Source: Halomonas sp. M4R1S46
Lineage (GTDB): Bacteria > Pseudomonadota > Gammaproteobacteria > Pseudomonadales > Halomonadaceae
DNA length: 64,000 nt
Direction: 5' to 3'
NCBI RefSeq assembly: GCF_025725685.1
Contig: NZ_CP107008.1
Span: forward strand, 2,356,001 to 2,420,000
Each line of letters opens with the position of its first letter. Position 1 is the stretch's first letter. A program made the position numbers and the translations under genes. The notes below the pieces were generated by a model. The model saw only the letters and a list, made by a program, of their open reading frames with translations, had not been told where the DNA came from and did no database searches. Below, piece after piece: positions 47,569 through 57,280 of this stretch.

Positions 47569-48282
47569 CTATTGTTTTTCAAGTAAAAACATCATATGGG
47601 ACTGATCCTCGGGCATCCGAAACATCTTTATGATGCTAAAGCTTTTCGAGATAATATCGACAACATTGTTCTGAGATGTTTCATGACTCGAATTGATTTG
47701 CCAAGCACCACTTCCACAGCCACTCCCTTTCATCCTGGCCAAAGCCTTTTTCAGCATGAGAGGTAGCGGTAGGGATAACGTCGAAATCGAGGAAGATGTA
47801 ACACGTGTCATCAAGTATATTCGCAAATCATTTACCGGCAATGTGATCAAGCAATATCTATTGGTCAACGCCGACAGGTTACAAACAGCCTTTTCCAAAT
47901 CATAAAAAGGAATATGATGAAGAACCCTTGAACACAGCACCACATCAAACTGCCCAAGTGGCAATCCTTCGGGCAGGGATAGAATCGAACCAACATGATC
48001 CGGTTTCAGTCGAGAATTGATATCGAAGGTTTCAACGCGAACCCCATCGTGCCGCAAGTACGCAGTAACGAGCCCCGAACCCAGCCCGACCTCCAAAACC
48101 ACCTGTGGATGGCACTCATGTATCAACGAAAGTTGATACCAATAGGTAAGCATCCTCTGCTTAGAGTTATACTCGGAAAAATCATAGTAGGATTTCGGAA
48201 TATCTTCTGGATTGACAGCTGCCACTGGAGTATTCACCATCAGACTGTTCCAATTAGTTTGAATGAAACAACAACGCTTCAA
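47569..48282 (-). CDS. SAM-dependent methyltransferase
   Basis: 237 residues (or 223 from a second ATG at 48240). The class I motif I is VVLEVGLGSGLVTAYL, followed by the acidic VETFDIN and VVLCSRVLHHIPF (motif IV region with paired His). Substrate unknown. The codon use is AT-rich compared with core genes. It is isolated between an IS1380 copy and IS3 debris, so its original operon partners are lost. Confidence 0.82.
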   Translation of the reverse strand: MKRCCFIQTNWNSLMVNTPVAAVNPEDIPKSYYDFSEYNSKQRMLTYWYQLSLIHECHPQVVLEVGLGSGLVTAYLRHDGVRVETFDINSRLKPDHVGSILSLPEGLPLGQFDVVLCSRVLHHIPFYDLEKAVCNLSALTNRYCLITLPVNDLRIYLMTRVTSSSISTLSLPLPLMLKKALARMKGSGCGSGAWQINSSHETSQNNVVDIISKSFSIIKMFRMPEDQSHMMFLLEKQ

Positions 48283-48546
48283 CTCAATTGCTGGAGTAAG
48301 ACCTCACCACACCCCCACACCAGCAAAACCAAGGTAATCCCTCACCACGATAAAGCAGAATAGGCCGTTACAATTGTTTTGAGAACATTTCCCATCAAGT
48401 GCTTCAGACCGCGAAGACACCGAACGCCCCACCCCTGCCGTCTCACGACATCCGAAATGTCGGAATCAATGTCCAAGTTGTCATGAAACATACAGCCCAT
48501 TAAAGATACAACGATCAGGCATGGTTAACCTCCCAATCCTCTCACG
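48283..48546. other. Short gap upstream of the methyltransferase
   Basis: About 260 AT-rich bases with no gene or clear signal; probably contains the methyltransferase promoter and decayed DNA joining the ligase fragment. Confidence 0.4.
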
Positions 48547-48795
48547 TTACTGAGCATGAGCTGTATCAGTCTGAACCAGACGTGAGTAAAGAAAAAAATC
48601 AGTCCGTGAGTGCCAGAGCTTGTCTAGACGATCAGCCTGACACCGCAGGTTACGGGCAAACAGCCACACCGACACGTCATACGCCCCTAGTTGAGCAAGC
48701 AAGCCTAGAGACCGCGACGTAGACGTGTCGATGTGATTGCCGTGCACCTGGTCATGGAAGCCAGCCATCGAGCACGCCGGTCCCACCTCAGCCAT
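48547..48795 (-). pseudogene. Degenerate fragment of an O-antigen ligase-like gene
   Basis: Residues such as HGNHIDTSTSRSLGLLAQL and VSVWLFARNLR align with LHSDLIDTAARRGGLGLLSL and VPVWLFARHLR in the ligase at 41452-42849. The DNA similarity continues past the stop (GAGCATG and CTGT patterns near 48555 match 41594 onward) in a shifted frame. So it is a decayed second copy or a remnant of an older ligase gene. Confidence 0.75.
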
Positions 48796-48852
48796 GTTGG
48801 AATGTCCCCTTCAAGGAATCACGAGGTGTAGTGCAGCGATCAGCAGGACAGG

Positions 48853-49360
48853 ATGAGCGACGACCAAGCCACGGAAGAGTGCAGTTAGCGTGGTCTTGGA
48901 CATTTTCAAAGGCAGGACCAAGGTCGCTGAGGTGGCTCGCCAGCCTGAACTCACCGTCTCTGAGGTCGATGGCTACAGCAGAGCATGGAAAACCGGTTCA
49001 ATGCCCGCCCAAGGCCATCAGTGAGTGGGACGACTCCTGGAACCGGGAGACCAGTGACGTGCTGCTCTATCGACAGCGGTTCCTGGGGTGCGCTCAACTG
49101 CCGCTGGCACTGCGCTCCGACCACAGGCTGGTGTTCAGCAGCAGCCTTTACACGCCAACGCTGCTGGCCTATGGGCTGGCCCAAGAGCTCATGACGCCCG
49201 ACACGCCTGAGCAGAGCGGTGTTGTCTAGGGCTCCATTCGTTCCTTGAAGGATGAGCGCAGCTGGCAACATCGTTTCCAATCGCTGGGCCAAACCAGCGC
49301 CGTTATCGACTAGAGGATGCTGTACTTCAACGGCGTTCGGCCATATCATGATCTAGGTTG
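48853..49360 (+). pseudogene. IS3-family transposase debris
   Basis: The first part reads SVVLDIFKGRTKVAEVARQ-like, then MENRFNARP after a shift, as in IS3-type orfA. The second part reads LALRSDHRLVFSS, ELMTPDTPEQSGVV-stop-GSIRSLKDE, then WQHRFQSLGQTSAVID and FNGVRPYHDLG, as in the orfB integrase core C-terminus. The middle of orfB is missing and there are stops and shifts, so it is inactive. The flanking 49361-49506 has nothing recognisable. Confidence 0.8.
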
Positions 49361-49506
49361 AGTGACATCCAGATAACATCCAGCATCAGCCGGAAACGCT
49401 GTGCAGAAGCCAGGAGTTCATTACACACTCTCCAATCACTTCCAGGGCTGTATACTCACGATCCGAGCTGGCAAAACCAGTCATTACTCAGACGCATTGC
49501 TTTACA

Positions 49507-51315
49507 TCAGGCATGTATCGCCATACGCTGAAAAGTAACATTCCTCTCGGCCAATTCATCGTAGCTGCCATGATCTATCACGCGACCATTTTCCATTAGA
49601 TAGATACAATCACACTGCCTTACTGTTGCAAGTCGGTGAGCAATCATGATGATTGTCTTCTTCCCTGAAAAGTCATGTATAGCGTCCATTACTAGTTTCT
49701 CAGTGATGCCATCCAGGGCACTAGTCGCCTCGTCAAGGATCAGGATACTGGCATCATCATAAAGCGCCCTGGCAATGCCAATGCGCTGGCGCTGGCCTCC
49801 GGATAACTGGATGCCACGCTCTCCTACACGCGTATCCAAGCCATCAGGAAGCTGGCTTACTAGCTCATCCAGGTGAGCCATTCTTACGGCCCTAAGCACG
49901 CGATCGTCATCGGTTTGCTCATCCGTAAGTCCAAAGGCGATATTTTCGCGGATAGTGGCATCAGCCAGAAAGATAGATTGAGAGACGAACCCCAAGCTGT
50001 TCTGCCATGCGCGCTTCATACCCTCACTCAATGGTTTTCCGTCTATCAGAAACTCACCACTATCGGGGTCTATCAAAGCCAATAGAATATCAATAGCGGT
50101 TGATTTACCAGAACCGGAAGCGCCCACCAGACCTATGACATGATTGGCCGGGACCGTCAATGAGAGTTGATCCAATGCAGCCTCTTGCTTGCTGGGGTAA
50201 TGAAAAACGATATTGCGAATCTCGATCGCATGATGAAGTCGCACATAACCCGCTGCCGATGCGGGTAGCGGTTCCTGATACTCTGCATGACGGCTCTTTA
50301 AAAGGTCCTCTCGTATGCTGTCGAAAGCCGATAGATTCCCCCTGATGGTCGCAACACTCGTATATATCTGCTGGAAGGCAGGCAACAACTTGAGGCCTGC
50401 CAGAGAAAATACAGACAACACTGGCAGGATATCCCCCAGATTCCCTTGATGAGCTGACAACAGATAGAGAACAAGAAAGATCACCGAACCGAAGGCTACC
50501 AGTTCCATGGCATATCGCGGCACTTCCGATAGTGCCTTAGTCGTCCCCCTTGCACGACCCAAGTATCTGCTTGATTTTTCGAACCGCTGGTTGAAGACCG
50601 GCTGTCGCCCTAACAAGAGTGCATCCTTTATCCCTCCAAACCCTTCGGCCATCAGTTTAAAACGATCACGCTGAGTGCGAGATACCACCTTGCCATTGGC
50701 CACTAGCTTTCGACGAACGGTGCGATAAAGAACTAGATAGACCGCAAAGAATATGACAACCCCGGTTATCGCCACGATTGGATTAAATACCAGAATGGCC
50801 ACTGACATGAACAGGACCATGACAGCCCTTGCATTCATCTTCATCAACGGCGCAATTATCTTGTCGGTAACGCGAGTGCACTCCTGTGAGATCTTGTTCG
50901 TCAATTGAGCGCTGCTGCCGGTGGCATGGAACAACCAGGGTTGTTGCATATAATGCCGATAGAGACGCGTGCTGAGCTCGGCACCTATCTGCTGGCCGTA
51001 CATGGACAGCCTCCACACAGTAAACATTGAGATACAGGACGCGACAGCAAGCGCTGCAAGAACGGATACGCCCATCCTAAACAGGAAGTCGGCGGGGTTA
51101 CCGAAACCCGTCATCGAATAAAGGCGTGCAATGGTACCATCGCCTTCAAGACGACTCATGTCACCGACCATAGCCATAAAGGGACCAATGGCCACGACTC
51201 CAGCCACCTCCGCCAAGGCCATGAACACAACCAATAACTGCAACCGGAGGAGACGCTTTCGCTGATCCCCGGTAAGGAGGCCATAAAGAGCCTTTAGACT
51301 TGAGAACATTGGCAT
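49507..51315 (-). CDS. ABC exporter, MsbA/PglK type
   Basis: 602 residues: a six-helix transmembrane domain (about 20-330), then an ATPase domain with Walker A GASGSGKST (about 398-406), signature LSGGQRQR (about 504-511) and Walker B LILDEATSALD (about 525-535). Fused half-transporters of this type flip lipid-linked oligosaccharides (PglK) or lipid A. Its place between Wzc and the glycan genes supports export of a lipid-linked unit. It begins 45 bases after wzc. Confidence 0.92.
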   Translation of the reverse strand: MPMFSSLKALYGLLTGDQRKRLLRLQLLVVFMALAEVAGVVAIGPFMAMVGDMSRLEGDGTIARLYSMTGFGNPADFLFRMGVSVLAALAVASCISMFTVWRLSMYGQQIGAELSTRLYRHYMQQPWLFHATGSSAQLTNKISQECTRVTDKIIAPLMKMNARAVMVLFMSVAILVFNPIVAITGVVIFFAVYLVLYRTVRRKLVANGKVVSRTQRDRFKLMAEGFGGIKDALLLGRQPVFNQRFEKSSRYLGRARGTTKALSEVPRYAMELVAFGSVIFLVLYLLSAHQGNLGDILPVLSVFSLAGLKLLPAFQQIYTSVATIRGNLSAFDSIREDLLKSRHAEYQEPLPASAAGYVRLHHAIEIRNIVFHYPSKQEAALDQLSLTVPANHVIGLVGASGSGKSTAIDILLALIDPDSGEFLIDGKPLSEGMKRAWQNSLGFVSQSIFLADATIRENIAFGLTDEQTDDDRVLRAVRMAHLDELVSQLPDGLDTRVGERGIQLSGGQRQRIGIARALYDDASILILDEATSALDGITEKLVMDAIHDFSGKKTIIMIAHRLATVRQCDCIYLMENGRVIDHGSYDELAERNVTFQRMAIHA

Positions 51316-51360
51316 ACGCCTGCATGACGGTTATAAAGTATATAGCTTCGACGCTTAGGC

Positions 51361-53658
51361 TCAAGAGTAGCTATAGCCATAAGAATAGCCATATCGTGTG
51401 GCGGCCTTACGTTGGATAGAATTGAGAATCGCCCCCTTCACCGTTACCCCCGCTGTCTCGAGCCTCCTCACTGCCAGTTGCACTTCCCTTACTGGATTCA
51501 CCTGGAACTGCACCACAAGCAGGGTGGTGCCACATTGTGGACCGATCACCGCGGCATCCGTAACGGCCAGTACCGGTGGTGTATCGAAAATTACCAAGTC
51601 ATAGCGCTCACTCACCTCGTTGCAAAAACGGCTGAAACCCGCGGTCATCAAGAGTTCGGACGGATTGGGGGGCACCATGCCCCGACCGACATAGTCGAGA
51701 CCGTCGATTCGGCTGTGACGGATCACCTCGTCGAGTCCCTGACAGCCCCCCAGCAATTCGGAAAGTCCACCCTCGCTGCGCTCGCCGAAGGCATGGTGCA
51801 GTTGGCCCTTGCGCATGTCGGCATCCACCAGCAGCACCCTATGCCCCGCCTGAGCACAGATCGCAGCGAGATTGACGGCGATGAAGCTCTTACCGATTCC
51901 AGGGCCGGGGCCGGTGATCATCAGGCGGTTGTCACGACCTTCCAGCATGGCGAAATGCAAGCTGGTTCGCAGACCGCGCAGCGCCTCGCTGGCGGTATCG
52001 GTCGGCGCTCGCTCGGCCAGCACGTCACTGACCACCTCGCGGGCCTGGCGCTCCCGGCGATGCTTCACCCGCTTCACCAGCTTCTTCTGCTCGTCGGAGA
52101 GCGGTACAGTGGCATAGACCGGCAGGCCGACCTCCTCAAGCTGCTCGGGCACTTCCACCCCGCGATTGAGCAACCCACGTACCAACACAAAGCCCATCGC
52201 CAGCATGCCGCCGACCAGGCTAGCCGTCATCACGATCCGTGACTTCCGGGGCTCTATCGGACTGACACCAACTTCAGTATTATCGATAATGCGTACATTG
52301 CCTATTGTCCCCGCACGGGCGATCTGCAACTCCTGCATTCGGTTCAATACGTTGACGTAAATGGCCTGGGTGACTTCAACGTCACGGGTCCGTCGCACCA
52401 CTTCCTGCTGTGCTTGCGGTAGATCGTTGACCCTGTCACTCAGAGCAACTCGTTCAGATTCCAGATATCGTTTCTGATGGAGCAATGATTGGTAGGTAGG
52501 ATGATTGACCGTATAACGCTGAGACAACTCGGCCTCACGGAACGCCAACTCGTTCAACTGACTGTCAATCTCGACAAATTGATCGATGGCCGCCCGAGCC
52601 TCGGAGGTCAGGTCGACGCTGTGCTGGTTCGCGCGGTACTCGTTGAGACTGTCCTCAGCTGCACGAAGCTGCGCACGCAGCACCGGGGCCTGCTCCTCGA
52701 GAAATGCCAGGCTTTCTTCCAGGTCGGCAGATTGACGCTGAATGTTCTGGGTAAGGAAGGCCTCCGCTACCGCATCCAGCGTCTTTCTTATTTCCTCTCG
52801 GTCGGATCCGGTAAGGGTCAAGCGCAACATACCGGTACTGGCATCACGCGATGCACCGACCTGGTCAACGTTGAAACGGCTTCCCAAGCCGCGGATAGCC
52901 GAGACACGCGTGTGCTTGAAAAGGGAGAACTCAGCCCCTTCAGGGGCCTCGAGACCGGCTATCCGCAGATGAATATCCCCCTCAATGAAACTAGCCAACT
53001 CGCCCACCTGTCCTTCGCCGAGATAGCTAGGTTCCTCGTCGACTAGCCAGAGAGAGTATCGACCATCTTTTCCAGCCTTGACGATAAGCGGGGTTCCGCG
53101 CAGATAATCCGCCACCTCCAGACGACCAAGTTCGAGCCATTCGCCGCCCCAAACGACAGAATCAGACTGAAAAATGTCCGGGAGGCGGATCCCCCCCTTC
53201 ATGACATTGGGCAGAAAACTGGAAATTCTGGAAACATCGATGTTGCCAGCGGCGAATGTTGGCCTTTCGATTCCTCGGCGGTGCATATAGCTACCAATGA
53301 TAGGCAGTGCTTTTGGTACAACTTCCGTATCCAACCCCATCCGATCGACGACCTGCCCAAGTACCATGCGCGACTGCAGGATCTGCACCTCCGCCGCCGT
53401 ACTGCTCTCACTGTCCTCACCCCGTAAGCTTGTGGCTATTTCCTCGAGTGGATTGACTGTGCCTCGCCGTTCCACTTGTACCAGGGCATCGCCACGATAG
53501 ATCGGTGTAGCAAGCAAGGCATACACTGCTCCTACCGAAGCGAAAATCAAGCTACAGAAAAGGATCAACCATTTATGATCTAGCAGAAGACCAAAGAATC
53601 GTCCTAGATCGATATCCTCATAGCTTTTGTCCACGATTCTGTTCATAATTACCACCAT
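51361..53658 (-). CDS. Wzc-type polysaccharide co-polymerase/tyrosine autokinase
   Basis: 765 residues (or 761 from a second ATG at 53646). Wzz domain with transmembrane helices at about 30-50 and about 478-498 around a large periplasmic coiled-coil region, then a cytoplasmic BY-kinase domain: Walker A GPGPGIGKS (about 583-591), A' VLLVDADMRKG (about 608-618), Walker B LVIFDTPP (about 688-695). The C-terminus is the Tyr cluster RYGYSYGYSYS, the usual autophosphorylation tail. No wza or wzb gene is in the window. Confidence 0.94.
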   Translation of the reverse strand: MVVIMNRIVDKSYEDIDLGRFFGLLLDHKWLILFCSLIFASVGAVYALLATPIYRGDALVQVERRGTVNPLEEIATSLRGEDSESSTAAEVQILQSRMVLGQVVDRMGLDTEVVPKALPIIGSYMHRRGIERPTFAAGNIDVSRISSFLPNVMKGGIRLPDIFQSDSVVWGGEWLELGRLEVADYLRGTPLIVKAGKDGRYSLWLVDEEPSYLGEGQVGELASFIEGDIHLRIAGLEAPEGAEFSLFKHTRVSAIRGLGSRFNVDQVGASRDASTGMLRLTLTGSDREEIRKTLDAVAEAFLTQNIQRQSADLEESLAFLEEQAPVLRAQLRAAEDSLNEYRANQHSVDLTSEARAAIDQFVEIDSQLNELAFREAELSQRYTVNHPTYQSLLHQKRYLESERVALSDRVNDLPQAQQEVVRRTRDVEVTQAIYVNVLNRMQELQIARAGTIGNVRIIDNTEVGVSPIEPRKSRIVMTASLVGGMLAMGFVLVRGLLNRGVEVPEQLEEVGLPVYATVPLSDEQKKLVKRVKHRRERQAREVVSDVLAERAPTDTASEALRGLRTSLHFAMLEGRDNRLMITGPGPGIGKSFIAVNLAAICAQAGHRVLLVDADMRKGQLHHAFGERSEGGLSELLGGCQGLDEVIRHSRIDGLDYVGRGMVPPNPSELLMTAGFSRFCNEVSERYDLVIFDTPPVLAVTDAAVIGPQCGTTLLVVQFQVNPVREVQLAVRRLETAGVTVKGAILNSIQRKAATRYGYSYGYSYS

Positions 53659-54087
53659 TCATATGGAACACTGAGACGTAGGTTATAGCCTTGTGGCTTT
53701 TGCTGAGTGCGTGTACCGGAAGAAGCCTACCAAGTGGTCATTCGTGACCCTCACTAAACGAACTTCAACCAGATCGGACTTCATCAGATCAACCTTTCAA
53801 GAGACGTACTGGATATTTGCAACAGTAGGTAGTTGCTTATGAAAATGAAGCGAATGGAGGGTTGATGGCTTCAGCAGTTCTCGCCCATTCCCAACACGCT
53901 ATGCCTTATCTGTAGAAAAAGGGATATGTTGGGTTACAAAAAACAAATCATTGATGCCGGGATATTCGGCGAAACGGGAAGACGGCGCCTTGATACATTT
54001 ACACCATGCCTCGAGAAAATGCAGGGATAGTATCCATATGTGGATCTCTGATCTCACGAGTAGTCAGCTACGGTCCTGAACTAGTGT
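53659..54087. other. AT-rich leader upstream of wzc
   Basis: 429 bases between rmlA and wzc with no gene. Likely holds a promoter for the wzc-ABC pair. No strong hairpin or operator was recognised. Confidence 0.45.
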
Positions 54088-54963
54088 TCATAGTTCTTTC
54101 ACGAGATCAAGCAGGTACTGTCCATAACCATTCTTGGAAAGATCACTGCCTGCTTTCGAAATATCATTAACTGTTAGCCACCCGTTATTGAAAGCAATCT
54201 CCTCGAGACATGCGACCTTGTATCCTTGCCGTTTTTCCAGTGTCTCTACAAACTGGGACGCTTCGAGAAGGCTTTCATGAGTACCAGTATCCAACCAGGC
54301 GAACCCACGACCAAGAACCTCGACTCTAAGCTTTTTCTTATCGAGATAAGCCTGGTTGATACTGGTAATCTCCAACTCTCCTCGGGATGATGGCCGAACC
54401 TGCTTGGCAAGCTCTATCACCTCATTGTCATAAAAATAAAGACCTGTGACAGCAAAGCGTGACTTCGGGTTGGACGGTTTCTCTTCAAGTGAAATGACCC
54501 GTCTGTTCTCATCGAACTCTACCACCCCGAAACGTTCGGGGTCTTTTACAAGATAACCGAACACCGTAGCCCCATCTTCACGTCCAGCCGATGCTCTAAG
54601 CACCGGAGAAAAACCCTGTCCATAAAAAATATTATCACCAAGAACCAGACAGACACTGTCATTACCAATGAATGACGCTCCGATGATAAATGCCTGGGCG
54701 AGACCATCCGGGTTGGGCTGAACGGCATAAGTGAAGTTCACACCAAACTGACTTCCATCACCTAGAAGCCTCTGGAAGCAATACTGCTCATCCGGGGTAG
54801 TGATTATCAGAATATCCTGAATACCCGCCAGCATGAGTACCGACAATGGATAGTAGATCATCGGCTTATCGTAGATGGGCAGCAGTTGTTTAGATATACC
54901 CATCGTGATTGGATAGAGACGTGTCCCGGAACCACCGGCAAGAATAATGCCTTTCATCTTCAT
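54088..54963 (-). CDS. rmlA: Glucose-1-phosphate thymidylyltransferase
   Basis: Makes dTDP-glucose for rhamnose and related sugars. The start at 54963 has GGGAGG six bases upstream and gives 291 residues beginning MKMKGIILAGGSGTRLYP (nucleotide-binding loop). Other features are the metal-site LVLGDNIFYG, FGVVEFDENRRV and AWLDTGTHESLL. The other rml genes (rmlB, rmlC, rmlD) are not in the window. A longer in-frame start at 55044 lacks a ribosome site. Confidence 0.95.
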   Translation of the reverse strand: MKMKGIILAGGSGTRLYPITMGISKQLLPIYDKPMIYYPLSVLMLAGIQDILIITTPDEQYCFQRLLGDGSQFGVNFTYAVQPNPDGLAQAFIIGASFIGNDSVCLVLGDNIFYGQGFSPVLRASAGREDGATVFGYLVKDPERFGVVEFDENRRVISLEEKPSNPKSRFAVTGLYFYDNEVIELAKQVRPSSRGELEITSINQAYLDKKKLRVEVLGRGFAWLDTGTHESLLEASQFVETLEKRQGYKVACLEEIAFNNGWLTVNDISKAGSDLSKNGYGQYLLDLVKEL

Positions 54964-55451
54964 GCAACCTCCCTTACCGAACCACGAATAGATCAGACTG
55001 ATAATTAACAACCTGAAATCACCTGCAATACGCAGGTCTAACATTCGCTAACCAGTCTGGCACCTACCAGTTTGGTATGTTTCTCGATACACCGGCAATT
55101 TCTGAATTAGTTATCCTGTGCCAATGGCCTGGTGACAACTACACCCAGCCCGGTCGAGCACATAATGATGAACACATATCCGCTGAATGGTTGTTCCCAA
55201 CCTGTAGGCATGTCTTCTCAATTCTGGTGCACATGGAGGATGGTCCACGACATGACTCACGATCACATAGCCATGAGCTACAAGCGGAAACCTCGAATCA
55301 CATTGAGCCAGAATAACATCTTGGCCTTAACGCGATATTTATATTATTCTAAGATCATCTGGAACAATCATGGCAAAACGGGGATGGCAGGAAATTCTTT
55401 TATCTTCAGGCGCCCAGAAACAGGCTCTTGAAAAAACTGAACGGCAGATGC
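54964..55451. other. AT-rich gap between glycosyltransferase gene and rmlA
   Basis: About 490 bases with only short, unrelated open frames. It splits the glycosyltransferase genes from rmlA, so rmlA probably has its own promoter here. Confidence 0.45.
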
Positions 55452-56594
55452 TCACGACAGCGTCTTATAAAAAGCAACAAGCTCATTATTAACCACTTCC
55501 CTATCGAACTGCATTGCCCAACTCGGGCCATTTTTACTATGTTTTTCCAATATATCTGGACTATCCAGATAACGAGTAATAGTTCTCTTCAAGGCATCCT
55601 TATCACCGACAGGTACAACAGTGCCATTGTAGTCGTTCTTCACAGCATCACGACTACCTGTCCCGTTAGAGGTGATAACAGGCAAGCCTAAATATGCAGC
55701 TTCAACTAGAGTGTTACCAAACCCCTCCCAGTGAGAAGGCATGCAGAACAGATTCATTACCCGCATGTAGGCCGCCACATTGGTTTGATAACCCGCTTCA
55801 ATAATGTGGTCGTGATTGCGGATCATATTTAAGCACCACTCGGAAATTGGTTGCGCCTCCTCCACCCGTCCAACAAGGAGCAACTTTATATTTGGTCTCG
55901 AATCAGATATATCTATAAAAACTGACACAAGCTCTTCAACGCCTTTCCTGGGGATGAGCCTGCCAACGAATCCAATGACAAAGTCTTGTTGCTGCATACC
56001 AAGTTCCGCCTTGATTTCCTCGCTACTCGGGCCATGGGATACCCCGTCCCTTAACCTACCAAGAGAGATACCACAACTTCCCATTCCCAGCACGCGGGAC
56101 TTGCTTTCCGAGAAAAAGCCCGATGCAATTCCAAGATGACGAACGCTGGGACTGACACATATGACGTGAGTAGCCAAGTGACAGGTAATTCGCTCCATTA
56201 GAATTTGAATAACGCGTGCTAAGCCGTGAAGTGATTCGTGCCTGAACCCATGCTGAGTGTAGATTCTGTATGGAACTCCGGATACCCAGGCTGCCAGCAT
56301 GCTTAGCAATGAAGCCTTCGGGGTTCCGGCATTTACTATGAAGGGTTTCTCTCTCATGAAAATGAATACCAGGGAAATCAGACATAACACATCATTTCGA
56401 AGATCTATCTCTCTGCTGAATGGCACCTCCTTGAATTTTGTTTTCTCAATCGCAGAAATCTTGGATGACTTAGGACCAGCCTTGCAAATCAAGATAGTAT
56501 CAAACCCTGATGCTTTCGCACATACGAAATGTCCTTCCAGAAAGATGACACTACCATCACTTGTCACAGTGGTAATGATTTTTTTTGGAGCCAT
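55452..56594 (-). CDS. Glycosyltransferase family 4 protein
   Basis: 380 residues with the GT-B fold of the GT4 family: an acceptor-side N-domain (FIVNAGTPKASLLSML, IYTQHGFRHESLHG) and a donor-side C-domain (FVIGFVGRLIPRKGVEELV, and EGFGNTLVEAAYLGLPVITSN with the catalytic Glu region). The TPKAS and HGFR segments resemble capsule and O-antigen transferases such as WbpX/PglA relatives. It overlaps the upstream P-loop gene by 38 bases. Confidence 0.92.
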   Translation of the reverse strand: MAPKKIITTVTSDGSVIFLEGHFVCAKASGFDTILICKAGPKSSKISAIEKTKFKEVPFSREIDLRNDVLCLISLVFIFMREKPFIVNAGTPKASLLSMLAAWVSGVPYRIYTQHGFRHESLHGLARVIQILMERITCHLATHVICVSPSVRHLGIASGFFSESKSRVLGMGSCGISLGRLRDGVSHGPSSEEIKAELGMQQQDFVIGFVGRLIPRKGVEELVSVFIDISDSRPNIKLLLVGRVEEAQPISEWCLNMIRNHDHIIEAGYQTNVAAYMRVMNLFCMPSHWEGFGNTLVEAAYLGLPVITSNGTGSRDAVKNDYNGTVVPVGDKDALKRTITRYLDSPDILEKHSKNGPSWAMQFDREVVNNELVAFYKTLS

Positions 56595-57273
56595 TTGGTT
56601 TCACCAGATCAAGAATAATGGTATTTGTTATATCAATAGAGCTATCGCTTCCGTCATTGGAAAGAAACATGATCCCTGATGCGGAACATAGATCCTTTAT
56701 GGAAGAACGGAGAATTTCCAAAGACTCCATGGATTCTCTGATGTTTATATCAACTAGACTCCGCCTTCTCATTCTTTCAGCAAGGACAACCTCAGGCGGG
56801 GCTATGCAGACCAGAATGTATAGCGATGGATCCATATACTTTTTTGCATTATCAATAAGGCTATGAAACACCTTTAGAGACGGCTCCTTATTCGTTGAAT
56901 AATAAATCAATGGCCAGCCAATCTGAAAAACCCCTTGTTCAACTACAGCTGGTGATGTCACATGCTTGCATTTATTCAAGAATTCAAGAAAATGTACATA
57001 GTTGATAAAAATAGACCAAACCATCAATTTATAGCCACCCCCATTGGAAAATATCAGGGAGCCCAAGCCTATGCATTCTCGCGGGCTAGTGATGAAAAAT
57101 TTTAAAGTGGATATGAGCTTCCTGGTTATACGGGAAAGAATGACGCCTGCACTTGAAAACTCTGCATAACTTATAACTTCAGAGTCTTCCGATTTTAAAA
57201 GTGACTCTAGCTTCAAGGAAGAAGCGGTTTTGCCGGATCCCGGCACACCAATAAACTCGATGATGTAAGGCAC
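56557..57273 (-). CDS. Small P-loop kinase-like protein
   Basis: 238 residues with an N-terminal Walker A (IEFIGVPGSGKT, about 5-16) and a later helix with Arg residues (LAERMRRRSLVD) like the lid of thymidylate- or sugar-kinases. Role unknown; similar P-loop proteins occur in capsule loci and may phosphorylate a sugar or act as regulators. Located between two glycosyltransferase genes with tight spacing (7 bases after the GT8 gene), so it belongs to the operon. Confidence 0.7.
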   Translation of the reverse strand: MPYIIEFIGVPGSGKTASSLKLESLLKSEDSEVISYAEFSSAGVILSRITRKLISTLKFFITSPRECIGLGSLIFSNGGGYKLMVWSIFINYVHFLEFLNKCKHVTSPAVVEQGVFQIGWPLIYYSTNKEPSLKVFHSLIDNAKKYMDPSLYILVCIAPPEVVLAERMRRRSLVDINIRESMESLEILRSSIKDLCSASGIMFLSNDGSDSSIDITNTIILDLVKPNGSKKNHYHCDK

Positions 57274-57280
57274 AGGCGAA

